Shown piece by piece: positions 6,630-6,661 of a stretch of 6,661 nucleotides of DNA. Origin of the DNA: an uncultured Lachnospiraceae bacterium (GTDB lineage Bacteria; Bacillota; Clostridia; Lachnospirales; Lachnospiraceae). The stretch spans positions 1 through 6,661 of the forward strand of contig CACXFD010000050.1 in the NCBI GenBank assembly GCA_902766845.1, given 5' to 3'. The notes beneath the pieces were generated by a model, which saw nothing but the letters and a program-made list of their open reading frames with translations, did no database searches and was not told the origin of the DNA. The position numbers were made by a program, and so were the translations under genes. Position 1 is the first letter of the stretch. Each line of letters begins with the position of its first letter.

Positions 6630-6661
6630 GGCCGCAGGCCCGCGGGCGCGGGCCTGCGGCC
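6630..6661 (+). terminator. Perfect 15-bp GC hairpin after frr, probable rho-independent terminator cut by the window edge
   Basis: GGCCGCAGGCCCGCG (6630-6644) is the exact reverse complement of 6647-6661, separated only by GG, so in RNA the innermost pairs would open to make a loop. Its position 29 bases after the frr stop fits an intrinsic terminator. The T run that would prove it lies outside the window, and the stem may continue past the last base. Confidence 0.6.

Noticed and set aside
6607..6661. Open frame starting at an ATG just after frr and running off the edge, where uppS might begin
   Set aside because: It has no ribosome binding site at suitable distance, its codons run straight through the 15-bp hairpin, and the residues do not resemble the start of undecaprenyl diphosphate synthase.

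Overview
This window looks like a chromosomal piece of a GC-rich, anaerobic member of the Firmicutes (Clostridia-like). The evidence is threefold. There are strong AGGAGG-type ribosome binding sites and sigma-A-like promoters. There is a giant 2-hydroxyacyl-CoA-dehydratase-activase-type protein of a kind found mainly in anaerobes. The UMP kinase and ribosome recycling factor look Clostridia-like. The genus cannot be named from the sequence.

Layout. Positions 1-3958 (minus strand) hold one very long reading frame, cut by the left edge of the window. It encodes at least 1319 residues: two tandem BadF/BadG/HgdC-type activase domains, a four-cysteine cluster, a DUF2229-type region and a region resembling the dehydratase D component. 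I read it codon by codon across the whole segment and found no stop or frameshift. Positions 3959-4214 are a divergent control region. It has one promoter for the minus-strand gene, one near-perfect promoter for the plus-strand gene, a GC-rich 11-bp tandem repeat between them, and a plus-strand leader that can form two competing hairpins. Positions 4215-5075 (plus) encode a multi-pass membrane protein of the rhomboid/derlin-like fold that appears to lack the protease residues and carries a cytosolic-type Cys/His zinc-binding tail. Positions 5185-5889 are pyrH (UMP kinase, TTG start) behind its own promoter, and 6047-6601 are frr (ribosome recycling factor). A perfect 15-bp GC hairpin fills the last 32 bases and is probably the terminator, although any U tract lies beyond the edge.

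How the genes work together. pyrH and frr are a classic housekeeping pair (pyrimidine nucleotide supply and ribosome recycling) and are probably one transcript. rpsB-tsf, often found upstream of them, is absent here; the rhomboid-like gene stands in that place. The giant activase-like gene is divergently transcribed and has no visible metabolic partner in the window. The most unusual content is the giant multi-domain protein and the probable pseudorhomboid with its zinc-binding tail. Nothing mobile, no CRISPR array and no RNA gene was seen.
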